A stretch of 64,000 nucleotides of DNA from Chamaecyparis obtusa (taxonomy: Eukaryota > Streptophyta > Pinopsida > Cupressales > Cupressaceae): contig BSBK01001305.1 of the NCBI GenBank assembly GCA_027943335.1, positions 62,001 to 126,000 on the forward strand. Direction: 5' to 3'. This document shows, one piece after another, positions 1-10,504 of the stretch. Every line of letters starts with the position of its first letter. The first letter of the stretch is position 1. Both the position numbers and the translations under genes were made by a program. The notes below the pieces were generated by a model that was not told the origin of the DNA, made no database searches, and worked only from the letters and a program-made list of their open reading frames with translations.

Positions 1-94
1 GTCTCTTTCATTACACAATTTTTGTGTTGAAAGACTTCTGTCTTGATATTTGTGCCACCATTCGGTCAACAACCTTTGACCTTAGTATTTTGAT

Positions 95-858
95 ATGGAA
101 TCTCTAACGAATATTCTGTTTGAGGGAAGTAAAAATTTCAATGACAGAAACTTCAATACTTGGAAGCAGTGTATGATGACGATCTTTGAATACAAATATT
201 TTGACAATTGTTTTGGGCAAGACCGATCATCCTACAGATGAAGGAGATGAGAAAAATCGAGAAGCTGTCATGCTCATCAAATTCTCTGCCACAGGTTACT
301 TCTGGCAAAACAACTGTAGAAATTTGGAGCCATCTAAAAGGTTTGCATGAAACCTTTGATAAGAGCCGAGCATTCTTCTTAAAGAATACGCTTTTTACGA
401 TCATGATGGATGAACAAGTGTCTGTGCAAGATCATCTCAATAAAATCAAAGGCATTCAAGATTAGTTGGAAGCTATTGGACACAAAATGGAAGAAGACAT
501 GGTGGTGATCACCTTGAAAAGTCTTCCGTCTTCCTATGAGCACTTTGTTGAAACTCTCAACATTGCTTCTACTCATGCAGATGTGTCGTTCTCTTATCTC
601 TGTATAATGCTTTCAGAGCAACCTTTGCTCAGTCATTAGAAGGCCCGAAGAAGAAAAATATTCAGTGCAACTACTGTCGTAAGTTTGGTCATTTTAAGTT
701 GGAGTGTTGTAAACGCTTAGTTGCGCAAGCCAAGCAATCTGGTTCACAGCCTAAAGCACATGTAGCAAAGCACACTAAGCAAAATGAGTCTGCATTTTAC
801 AACTTCATGGTTAAAAGACCCGCAAATCATGTAAAATCTTCTGCTTGGTGTTGATGTG
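95..858 (+). pseudogene. Ty1/copia gag remnant (truncated)
   Basis: This is the 5' part of a copia polyprotein: a UBN2-type gag domain followed by a zinc knuckle. An ATG at 95 opens the frame. The frame shifts near position 200, then continues through a gag core with the phrase FLKNTLFTIMMDEQVSVQD (about 378-434) and an in-frame TAG at 464. The CCHC knuckle CNYCRKFGHFKLEC (about 666-707) is intact in spacing. The sequence stops matching just after the region that normally leads into the protease (SSAW, about 837-850), so protease, integrase, RT and RNase H are absent. No LTR or primer-binding site is visible in the 94 bases before it. It is a dead fragment; assignment to Ty1/copia is by family motifs. 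Confidence 0.8.
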
Positions 859-1940
859 AGTTTTATTCCATTACAACATGCAGAATCAAATACTCAATGC
901 TTCGAGGCGAAACACTTAATACTCAACCCTCTTTTTAATAAGGTCATCTCTCATGCTAAGCTTGCAAAGTGAGATCATGAAATGACTTCAAGGTTCCCTT
1001 CAATTGTGGATACTCGCCTAGTGAAATGATGTGATTTGCTGGAATCACTAAGGGGACTTAAACTGTTTCTCAAGATTTGACAATGCACTTCTAAGGATTT
1101 GGCTTCACAATTTGCAATGAAAATATAGTTTTTGATTTTCAACTCTTGAACTTCCAACTTAACTTAAACTTGCTAACCTCTATTTCTACTCCTAGCTATG
1201 AATGCAAGAAAGTATGGATGAACTTGGACTCTACTAGGTGCAATCTTGTTAGTGACTCCACCCACCCAGTGCAAGCTTCTATTGTATACTCAAATAGTTT
1301 TCAAATCAATATCTCCTCTTCAATCTCATCAAATGGATGCAAACTAAAGATTAGATATCAATTTAAGTTAAGTGCTTTCAATCATTGGCTAACCACACAA
1401 GGCACACTTACAATCAACAAGAGGCTAGTGGCCTGGTTTTGTTCGAGTCAAGCAAGTAAACATCCAGGATTACTTTCATTCAACTAAATTACTTGAAGGA
1501 AATTCTATTCTATTCTAAACTCAAGAACTTGAAATGAAATCTATTATAAGTGAGGATGAAGATAACCATTCAATAATTCAAACTTGATCAAAATTAATCA
1601 CCATGCAAAACACAACAGTGATAAGTAGAGAAAATTCGACATTTATCTTTGCAACAATTCTCCAACATCTCCTTACAAATGAGAGGAGTAGTCCTTATAT
1701 AGAGAGCTCAAATACAATGAACAACCAATATTAAATTAGAATCAACGACCTAGATTGGGTCCTACAAACCCTAATTAGGGTTGCCACCCCATTGGCCAAT
1801 GAGATTCAAGCACACCTCAAAATGGATCAATAGCAAAATTTCAAAATAGTGACAACCAACCAAATGACACCAAATGGTAAGCCAATCAGAATTAAGCATC
1901 TAAACTACCAACCAATGAGAAATTAATTTGCCACTTGGGC
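859..1940. other. Intergenic, no gene recognised
   Basis: AT-rich sequence without a convincing coding frame. On the minus strand CTATATAAGG (rc of about 1694-1703) looks like a TATA box, with CCAAT-like motifs further upstream on that strand (about 1795-1925). The arrangement resembles an LTR or promoter region downstream of the minus-strand repeat gene that ends at 1941, but no matching second copy was found in the window. Confidence 0.4.
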
Positions 1941-2869
1941 TTACATCAAATTATTATCCAAAATATTATTTCCTTTGTCTCTTTCTTTCTTTGCCAATTC
2001 GATGAACCTGGACACAACATTGTTGAGCACATTCATTGGTGGCATGGGTGTATTCTGAATTCTCCAATCTGCTAAGTCCATTTCAGTTTTAGCTGTAGCA
2101 ATTGTCTTCTTCCATTCACTTGCATTGTCCTTGATCGAAGCCATGAAAAGCTCAAGAGATGAAAGCCTTCTCAAATACTCCCTTCTAATGATACCATTCT
2201 CCTCAATTGTGAAAGTTCTCAACTTTTCTCTCAAAATCTCTAAGTTCATGTTTTCTTCTTTCTTCTCCTCAAAGTTGAAGTCTATCTTTATTGCACTCAA
2301 AGCCTCCTTGATCATAGTATGGATGGAAACACCAAGATGGGCACTATTATTCCTTATCTACGCCAAAGTATCTTGCCTGTGGATTAAGGCAAAGTACCAT
2401 TCTATCACATCCTTCATCTCTCCTGCCTTGATCACCTTACTTCTCTCTAATAGCTGCTCATGAACTTCTATCATGGTTTGCAATCTAGGTATGGTTTTAT
2501 TTTTTATAGGTTGAAACTCCTCCCAAAGGCTGTTGAAAGCATGAAATCTCTCTCTAAGTGCTATGAGTGCTTGAAATTGCCCCACGAATCTTGGAACAAA
2601 GGCCATCCCTACTTGCAATACTTCATCCAAGCCTGAGTTTCTTGAAGTGATGTCGTTGAAGCTTCTGCATTATCAATATCTTCCCTCTCAAGGGTGAGAG
2701 GTGGTACGAATATGTGATCTCTCTGCTGGATTGGTTTGAAGACAATCCTGTAGTATGCTATCAATCTTTTATTCTCCTCCTTGTATTTGTTCTTCTTTGC
2801 AACTTCCTTATTTAATCTGGCCTTAAGAGCATCCAGAGCCTCTTCATATTCTATTTACTATGTAGAAGC

Positions 2870-4080
2870 TGTTAGATTTTAGCGAAGAGATCTAAAGCAT
2901 TAAACAATTAACAGAAAGGTAAAGCAATAAGACAATTACACAGTAATTTTACCCTGGGAAACCTCTATGAGGAAAAACCCAGCATTCAGATCAGATCATT
3001 TAATTTCTCTCAAAATCACAAGTACAATGACTCACAATGATATCGCTGTAGATTTGCTGAGGATCCCCGATCCACGAAGCAAATCTCCAAATCGCTGGCC
3101 ACAGATCCCACAAGTAGTATCTCAACTGTACATGACAGCCAAGTAATGTCTCTGTATACAGTAGAAGGATAATAACCTTAATAATGTCCCAGCATTTATA
3201 CACGATCTGGAAGCAAGAATATATTGACACACAGTCTGAATATACGGAGGCACGATCTGAGTATGTAGTCACAAGATCTGACTCAGCAATATGTAAATGC
3301 ACACATAATCTGAGTTAAATGATAATGTTGAATGTCTTGAATGGATACACTGCTGTCGCAGCATATAGGATGGATAATATGAAGTCTTTTGTCTTGACGC
3401 CCAATATAGCTCAAGATATATATTTGCTGCTCTGAAGTATTGAGATTGCTGTGTATGTATTCACATGTATTTGCTGCTTTGAAGTATCAAATGTTATCGA
3501 AAGTTCAGCCTGTCCTGAGAAGTAATCAGATCTGAATGATTACTTGATTAGTTACTAATGAATTTCCAAGAACAGATCACATGTCACAAGCAGAGTATTC
3601 TCAAGTGCAGATCGCAAGTGTATGACAGAGCTGCTTCAAGAGCAGATCGCACTTCTTTGGAGCAGATCACAAGTAGATGACAATATCATAGCAACTCTAG
3701 GAGCAGATCGCCTTCTCCAGGAGCAGGTCGCACTCCTCCAAAGCTGATCATAAGTAGACAACAATATTAGAGCAGGTCTATGATCAGGTTGCACTCTTCA
3801 GGACAGATCACATGTCTTTTAGTGAGTGAGTTATCTTTTATTGCGATGAGAGATAGCATACATATATGCGTTGCCAATAGAACATAAGCAGGCCGACCTT
3901 CTACAAGGTACATGAATTTTGGCGCCAAACATGCTGAGGCGAGAGGGTAGGGCCGACCAATGCTAAAACGTCTACCCTTAGACGTTTTTTATAGTAATAA
4001 ACTATTTAGAACCAAATTAAAGATTTGTTCTAAATGTTTAGAATTATTTCAGCTAGATTCGACTAGCTATAACATTAACA
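2870..4080 (-). mobile_element. Solo LTR (copia-type, minus orientation) with 5-bp target duplication
   Basis: A 1,211-bp block starts TGTTAGATTT and ends ATAACATTAACA, giving TGTTA/TAACA ends. It is flanked on both sides by GAAGC (2865-2869 and 4081-4085), the 5-bp duplication expected of LTR retrotransposon integration. No internal coding sequence, primer site or polypurine tract is present, so it is a solo LTR left by LTR-LTR recombination. On the minus strand it carries the GTTTTTCC...GGTTTCCC core (rc of about 2951-2983) shared with the other copia LTRs here, which sets its orientation. It interrupts the minus-strand gene of unknown function. Confidence 0.9.
3560..3815. repeat. Degenerate GCAGATCGCA motif cluster inside the solo LTR
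   Basis: About nine imperfect copies of a short motif resembling GAGCAGATCGCACT are spaced irregularly over some 250 bp (for example near 3619, 3640, 3661, 3700, 3720, 3770 and 3802). The cluster lies in the U3 part of the solo LTR if the LTR is read on the minus strand. Such clusters are typical of LTR enhancer regions; a regulatory role is inferred. Confidence 0.6.
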
Positions 4081-4655
4081 GAAGCCCCCAATTCATGTTC
4101 AACTCTCATAATATAGGGGCTGAATGCAATCTCTTGCTTTGTCCACCTTAGGAATGACAATTTGAACCTTGCGGTTTCCTGAATCATCGCTGACTCTCTT
4201 TCTTAACTTGTTGTATAAGATCTTCAATGTTCTCAATATTCTCAATTGGTTCAGGCTCATCAACATTTTCTTTTCCTTGTATCATATCCCACAACTAATT
4301 AGGTGTTGTGCAGTCTCCTAACTCCAAATTCGGCTCTTCTCTTCTCTCAACTGGTATAACTACAACCTCTTCCTTTGGACCTTCATGAGGAGGTGGGATT
4401 TGGTCATCCTCAAGAGAATCCTCAACATCGACCATCTCATCATTATTTCCATTTTGTGAGGAGAGCATTCCTTCTAACTTAGTGGCACTCAACGGAGAAT
4501 ATCCTGAAGAACTTTGATCAACACCATCCTCTGATTCTAAAGAAATCTCTTGATGCACTTCCTTTCCTTTTGATGGCATCGTCTTTCCTTGCTTTGAAGT
4601 TCCACTTTCTTTGGATGGAGGAGCAACTTGTTTCTGTCTCTTTGCTTGTGGCCTT

Positions 4656-5758
4656 TGTTAGCAATTTAAGTTGTCATTAGTGTATTTCATCAAACCCATT
4701 CACACCGGTAGAAGATCACTGGTCGCTCGCATTACTTAGATGACACCGGTAGATAAAGCACATAGTATATGCACCGGTCAACTAAGTAGTTAGATAAACC
4801 AGTAGACTAAACCAAGTACTCAGTATCGATCTTATTCAGCATCCAACGACAAACCGGTACCGATCTAACTGATAGAAAAATCTGGTCCAGTTTTTGTGGA
4901 ACAGTTTGAGTTACAGTTTGAGTTAAGAGCCTGATTATGCGAGACATCCATTACTCTGATGCGAAGTTAACCTTTCAACAGGAGTTAACTTTAAGTTCTA
5001 CGGATGATCTCAAGATAAACTCCAGATCACAACGCACAACTTTCTTGTGTTGCATATTTTATGGTCAAGTTTATTCCTTGGCGGTTCTATGAGTCAAGAG
5101 GATCACTCTTGTATAAATATTAGTGATAGGACGCAAAGTGTGTTGCTGTTGTTGATAAGTGGAAATTGCAGAGAGCAGAGGAAAGATATCTTCTGAGGAG
5201 TGCAACAGGCACAAGGGTAAAGCAAGAAAAGAAGATCAACAGCCAGGCAAACAGGGGAAGAAATCTATAGGTATGATCTAATTAGACAATCAGTGTCATC
5301 ATAAATCACTGCTTTTGAAAGGTATTTCATCATATACAAATCCCTCTAAAAGGGTGAACCTAATCGGTTCGTTGTAAAAATCCCTTAACAAGGTAACATC
5401 TTGTTGATGTTCAAAGTCCTGTAACCAGGCAGCTCCTAACAGGGTTTAGATCTTAACAGATCTCTTGTAAAATCCCTTAACCGGGTAGCACCTTAGCCAG
5501 TGCTTTGTATGCTCCTAACAGGGCACCTTCATTTAGAACTAGTGAAGTTGTGAGCTCTGTCTCACCGTGGTTTTTTCTCTCTAACCGAGGGTTTCCACGT
5601 ACAAATATTTGTGTAGATCTGTGTGATTCAGTTTATGCTTGTGAATGACTGTTGACTTTTTACTTTGCATTCAAGAATTTGTTTACAAGTTTTAAACAAT
5701 AAGATTTAGTATTTTTTGATTCACCTCCCCCCTCTCAGTAATCGGTAAGATAACATCA
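4656..5758 (+). repeat. 5' LTR of truncated element
   Basis: Begins TGTTAGCA and ends TAACATCA directly before a methionine-tRNA primer site. It contains TATAAATAT (5112-5120) as a likely TATA box and the CCGTGG...CCACGT core (5565-5600) near the end. Length is 1,103 bp. Confidence 0.85.
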
Positions 5759-5760
5759 AT

Positions 5761-5776
5761 TGGTATTAGAGCCAAG
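5761..5776 (+). promoter_or_regulatory. Primer-binding site (initiator tRNA-Met type)
   Basis: TGGTATTAGAGCC starts two bases after the LTR end. It differs by one base from the canonical TGGTATCAGAGC complementary to the 3' end of plant initiator tRNA-Met. Confidence 0.8.
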
Positions 5777-5817
5777 TTCTCTATACAATAATAGTTTAAC
5801 AATTTGAGAAAAAGATC

Positions 5818-6571
5818 ATGGAGGGTTACCGGTACCAGAAACAGCTAGAGGAAGCCAATGACATTATTGCCTCGTTGGAAAATAGACTGAGGAAGTCACT
5901 TGCAAAGAGAAAGGAGCTGGCTTTGCAATTAAATGAGAGCAATGAAACCATCGACGAACTCTCTGGGCAGAGTGGGTCTGATGAGGCTGAGGAAGCAGTC
6001 TCCGAGCTTACGGAAAAGAATTAGATCCTAATCGGTCAGATTGTTGATCTCAAAAGGGAGCAAAAGGTAAATGCTCTAAGAATGACTGAATTGATTGAGC
6101 AGAAACGAAAAACTGAAAGCGAAAGGAACACAACAGTCAAGACATCAACAGCGTCTGAAAAAGCAAGGAACCGGGCGGAGGAAGCTGCAATAGCCAATGA
6201 ACTCCTCATTATGCAACTCCAAGAGGACTTGTTGATTGCCACCGAGGAAAATGCCAATATGCATAAAGCATGGCAGGTTAGAGATGAAGCATGCAAGAAG
6301 CTAGCGATCAAGATATATCAACTCAAGGAACAAATGAAAGTCCTTGAAAGAAGGAATGAAATGCTGAGAAGATACAATGAAAGCTTGGTCAAGCTTGATG
6401 AGCAACTCAATGCTCAACGAAGGCACAATGATCACACCGGTCTCGGATTTACTGGTGGAGTCAACAAAAGGAAGACGCTAGCACAAAGAGGTAGGAAATT
6501 TTTTTACACCTCTTGTAAGCTTAGTGGAAAACTAGGTCATGACACTAATGGCTGTAGAAATGCACCTGTAA
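5818..6571 (+). pseudogene. Coiled-coil gag-like fragment of the truncated element
   Basis: An ATG 42 bases after the primer site opens a frame of about 250 codons, with one in-frame TAG at 6022-6024. Most of it is a heptad-rich, charged coiled coil (NDIIASLENRLRKSLAKR early, then many E/K/R/A residues). It ends in a degenerate zinc-knuckle-like region (SCKLSGKLGHDTNGC). The usual N-terminal copia gag domain is absent. In the SIRE-like element at 49231-57542 a similar coiled coil follows the first zinc knuckle, so this element may keep only the gag C-terminal half. That comparison is by eye. Apparent frame past 6572 runs into the interrupted gene and is not part of it. Confidence 0.55.
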
Positions 6572-7606
6572 GAACCAACAACTGGATGTACCATGATCCA
6601 TGTTCTTCAATCAATTTCTTAGGCTCCTCGGAAAGCCTCACATGTAGAGCCTCTTGCAACTGTCACACAATCTTCATGGCAAATACATCATTGAATATTT
6701 TGAAGTTCTTGGAATTGTGGAGATGTAGCTATGGATAGCATTCATGAACTAAATATTCTCCTTGAGTCGTTCCGCACCTTCCCAATCTTGCCAATACTTG
6801 GAATTTAAAATATTCTAGCCTGCATGTAGACAAAGTAGGATGTCATGTAAAATGCCATAGTGTTCTTCATCATCCTTAGTTGGTGATCAATGTTGTCACT
6901 GATAATCTTCGCCCATTCAAACATCACCTCTCCTAATAGGATCTTGTCTATAAAGTAGAACATCCAAGGCTTGAAAGTGCCACCATGTGGTTCTCCCATT
7001 ACTTTGTTTAGCATCACAATGAGATCACCAATATCTTGCTTGAAGACTTATATAGTCAGCTTGGTCAACTTCAAGATCTTAGAGTAATGACTATATGACT
7101 CAACCACCCATTCATCGTTCATCCTCTTCGCACATGCATCCACTTGATCTTCATAGTGTTTCGAAGCTTGCTCCTTGGTGATAAAGGTTCCCTCCTTGTG
7201 AGATGGTATGTCGAAGGTCATCCTGATAGTCTTTTCTAATAACACGGTCAATATTCCTCTTCTCTTTCCCATACTCGACTGTCTTCTTTTGGGGGTTGTA
7301 ATTCTTGGCATATTCAAGGACCAACTCGATGCTCTGCATGGTGGGAGGGAAGGCAGATGCTTGAACTATCCCATTCTTCATCATCATCTTGGCCATCCTA
7401 GAAGTTGGATCTCCAGACATCCTTTCCTTCACTTGGATCGTATTGACAGGCCCGAGACTAGTATCTCCAATCTTCTTATGCTTTGTAGTGAAACTAGATT
7501 TTGGTACCATCTCTTTGGTGTCTCTCCTCACTTGAGCTTCTCTATCCTTCTTTGAGCTCCCAGTCTTAGCTCCTGACATGCTCCTTCCTGCCATAACAAT
7601 TCTCAA

Positions 7607-8923
7607 TTGGACTTGGAGTCTATATTTTAATCAACACATTAAGGATTTAGGCTTGAGTTCAAAATTAGTAAGCTAGAGTTTATGAGATTTTTGAAAATTC
7701 TTTCCCATCCATGCCTTAGTGAAATCTCTAATTAATTGAACTTAATAGTTTTCTTTTATGATATTTCAATTATTTCCAAAGAAAACTAAAATTTGAGATA
7801 AAATCCGCTAAGTTGAATTACAACCAAGTTGATTGATCTCCTTTAATAGATTTAAATTTATGACAAATCAAATTAGATTGCATTTCAATTCTGCCCAATC
7901 CTTAGTTATGAAAGAGATGAAATTCATTTGAATACACCTCTGATTTCTTCTTTTTCAACTCGGAAGGAATGGGAATTTAACTAGAAACAACTTCTGATCT
8001 GCACCGTGAATTTAAAAAAAATCAAAATTTGAAGAGATTTGAATTCTTACCTTCCTCAAACAGAATTATTGAAAGGGATGCGCCTCACCCACCAAGACTT
8101 GCAGCCTTTTGGAAAACAATTTGCAGTCTAGTTAGGAAGATAAATACGCTGCCTTTTCCTTGAGATCTAATCGCTGTATATTAAGGCTAATTCACTGCTC
8201 TTTCTGGGTAATAATCACTGCTTGTTGGAGAGTATTTTGTTGTCTAACTGGATGCAGTTTGCTGCTTTGAATTGCAGAGATAAAACTGTTTTGAATTGGT
8301 GTTGAAATGATTTGAAATGTCCCCTTATATAGGTGCTTGGAGATTGAAAAGACACAACCTCTCAAGCAGGTCGACTTGCCTGGAAATGGGTCAAGAAAAA
8401 AATAATTGCATTTAATTCTCTTCCCTTTTAGGCCGAACTGGCTGGGAATTTGGAAATGATTTTAAAAAATGTCTAATTTTTCCTCCAGATTTGGTGCTAT
8501 CTTGATCGCCCAGCTGAGTATTGTTGTGGGGCAGAAATAAAGTGCACGAGAGGATAAATAATCGTCACGCAAGGGCAGGATCTGCCCTCCATTGAGGAAT
8601 TTTCTTTTACCAATTTCATATTTGCCCCCTTCTTCCTTATTCAAAATGATATTTATTATTGCCATTCCTCAATTTTTAAGCATACATTGCCTTCCAATCA
8701 ATTCGACACCTAGCTAGGATTTATCCTTTAAAACTTCTGCAATTCAAGCCTTTGGATAGTGATATGCGGTAAGTTGAATGATCAAGAGTGGATCCTCGGA
8801 GAAAGTTGACAAATTCAGGGAGGAAGTTTGATTGATGAGAAGTAAAAAATCCTTGGGTAGGGGTAGAATCCGTCCCCTACCCAGGATTCTATCCTTGGCT
8901 GGGGCAGATTTCCGCCTTCCTGG
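7607..8923. other. Upstream region of the minus-strand repeat gene
   Basis: No coding frame is convincing. On the minus strand CTATATAAGG (rc of 8324-8333) is a plausible TATA box about 720 bp before the start of the unknown gene at 7606. A partly self-complementary stretch with ATCCTTGGG and GATTCTATCCTTGG (about 8847-8903) recurs in diverged form at 14763-14820, on the other side of the element inserted at 8929-14653. Confidence 0.45.
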
Positions 8924-8928
8924 CATTG

Positions 8929-10159
8929 TGTAAAGAGCCTGCCTGGGTCTTAACTGCAAACTGACTTCTAACTCCAATTTAATTGCAATTGATTGAATGT
9001 TTTCAACAATATGAATTCTAAATGAATTTCTCCAGACTTTTAAAAATAACACCAGCAGCAAATTATCTTAACATTTACTTCATTGTTTTACTACATCTGT
9101 CAACATGATAATATAGATTATCATAAAATAAATACTAATTAATAACAAATTAACCATGCACCTTGAAATACAAATGACGTGCAGTACATTCCAAACGCAG
9201 CTTGTATGGAAGTTGATGCCAGCAAATAAACTCATTAATTACCCTGCTCATATTTTTAAACCCTTGACACCACCTAGAAGTTCAGCCTCTACCAACTTAC
9301 GCAGCCCCTACTTGCAACCATAAAACAAAAGATGTACGGCCCCTCTTAATGTTCGTACGGCAGCCTGTGTTTTAAATCTGTACGGCCCTCCTTGAAATCT
9401 GTACGACAGCTTCTAAAGATGGTAACAATCACTTTCCAGCAGCAAACAGAATGCAGATCCATTACCATACATTGCACATGAAAATTCGATGAGTTCTCTC
9501 CAAAAGCTGAAGACCAAACCCGTGAAACCCTTGTTCTTCCTCAAGGAATTTCGATTTCTTTCTCAAACCACTTTCAACTTCACAAATTTGATATCATGAC
9601 ATAAGGTAATGAATTCCCTTTCACCAATGCATATATAAAGGCTTTTAATGAATCTTCTTCATGACACTTTTCATTAAAGAGCCTTCACCATCACACCATT
9701 AAATTAAAACATTAAAGTCCAAAGTTATTAAATTAACATAACTTAATTTAATAACTTTTATTATAAATGTGATGCAACTGAATCTCACTGACAAAATCAT
9801 TCAAACTTCTGACAATAGCACCCGAGCTCAGACTGCCCTACCAGAAATAGTCAACTGCCCAAAATAGACTTACTAAAAATAGTAAGTCCCTCAAACTGGA
9901 GATCCCTGATAAACGATCCTGCAACACCTGATGACACTGTGCAGGCGCCCTGCTAAACCAAGCTATGCCCAAAATACCACTTACTATAAATAGTAAGTCA
10001 TCCAATTTGTCCCAAACGAAGAGCAAACCTGACAACCAGAACCTCCAGAATGGAATCCAACTACTGGCACTGCTAACTGACCCCCTCTGATCACCTGATT
10101 AGCTTGCGAGGGTTGCCAAACAAGGCTAATTTCAGAGACTAAAAAACAGGGACATTACA
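8929..10159 (-). repeat. 3' LTR (minus orientation) of RT-less element
   Basis: On the plus strand it begins TGTAAAGAGCC and ends GGGACATTACA. It contains two palindromes, GACTTACT...AGTAAGTC (9867-9888) and ACTTACTATAAATAGTAAGT (9979-9998), and a cluster of GTACGGC motifs (about 9334-9410). Confidence 0.9.
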
Positions 10160-10172
10160 GTCCTCCCTTCCC
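10160..10172 (-). promoter_or_regulatory. Polypurine tract of RT-less element
   Basis: Minus-strand GGGAAGGGAGGAC directly precedes the TGTAATGTCCC start of the downstream LTR, the position of a plus-strand primer. Confidence 0.8.
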
Positions 10173-10504
10173 AAGATTGCTTGTCCTCAAGCAATCAGAA
10201 GAAGACAAGCAACATCACAGACCACCTAGATCCCAGGGATGGTCATAAGTAATGTCTCGATCCTCACCATACTCCTGTTAAGAAAATCCCAACATCAACA
10301 CCCAAATAACTGACATCACTGAAAACCAACTGTCGATGCCAATGCAGGAAACAACACAATGGAACTCAACCCAATTGAAACATCAACTCTGCCAAAACTC
10401 GAGTCCGTGTCAAACTCACACTCACACCCAACTGCACTGAGAAGACGACAATGACCAAATGTGCCTGAATCACTGTTACCAGCTCTAATCTCTGATAAAC
10501 TGCC
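10173..10504 (-). other. 3' untranslated part of the RT-less element
   Basis: Lies between the end of the long ORF and the polypurine tract. On the minus strand it ends GCTTGAGGACAAGCAATC before the purine tract, a phrase of the kind seen at the 3' end of plant Ty3/gypsy interiors. That resemblance is from general knowledge and unverified. No separate gene is seen. Confidence 0.45.

Larger units (their letters stand above)
4656..6580 (+). mobile_element. Truncated LTR retrotransposon (5' LTR plus partial gag)
   Basis: A 5' LTR (4656-5758), a primer-binding site and a damaged gag remain; pol and the 3' LTR are missing. The right junction lies between about 6573 and 6592, where minus-strand coding of the interrupted host repeat gene resumes. 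Because the 3' side is deleted, no target duplication can be checked. The LTR carries repeated CTTAACCGGG-type motifs also found in the element at 16078-23501, so the two are related copia families. Confidence 0.8.
1941..7606 (-). pseudogene. Degenerate repeat-family protein of unknown function, split by two insertions
   Basis: Three minus-strand coding blocks appear to belong to one ancestral gene. Block 1 runs from 7606 to about 6590; it starts near MSGAKTGSSKKDREAQ and includes HYEDQVDACAKRMNDEW and HGGTFKPWMFYFIDKI, with frameshifts near 7250 and 7040. Block 2 (4655-4086) is acidic and low in complexity. Block 3 (2864 to 1941) is helical, charged and ends in a stop near 1941, with one in-frame stop near 2355. 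Block 2 to block 3 reads continuously once the solo LTR at 2870-4080 and one copy of its GAAGC duplication are removed. Between blocks 1 and 2 lies a truncated LTR element. I do not recognise a catalytic domain. It may be an accessory or gag-like protein of a dispersed conifer repeat; that is inference. It is too damaged to be functional. Confidence 0.55.

Noticed and set aside
1146..1487. 113-residue plus-strand open frame
   Set aside because: No ATG start and no motif; lies beside a TATA-like region on the opposite strand.
7208..7555. 115-residue plus-strand open frame
   Set aside because: Antisense shadow of the minus-strand unknown gene.
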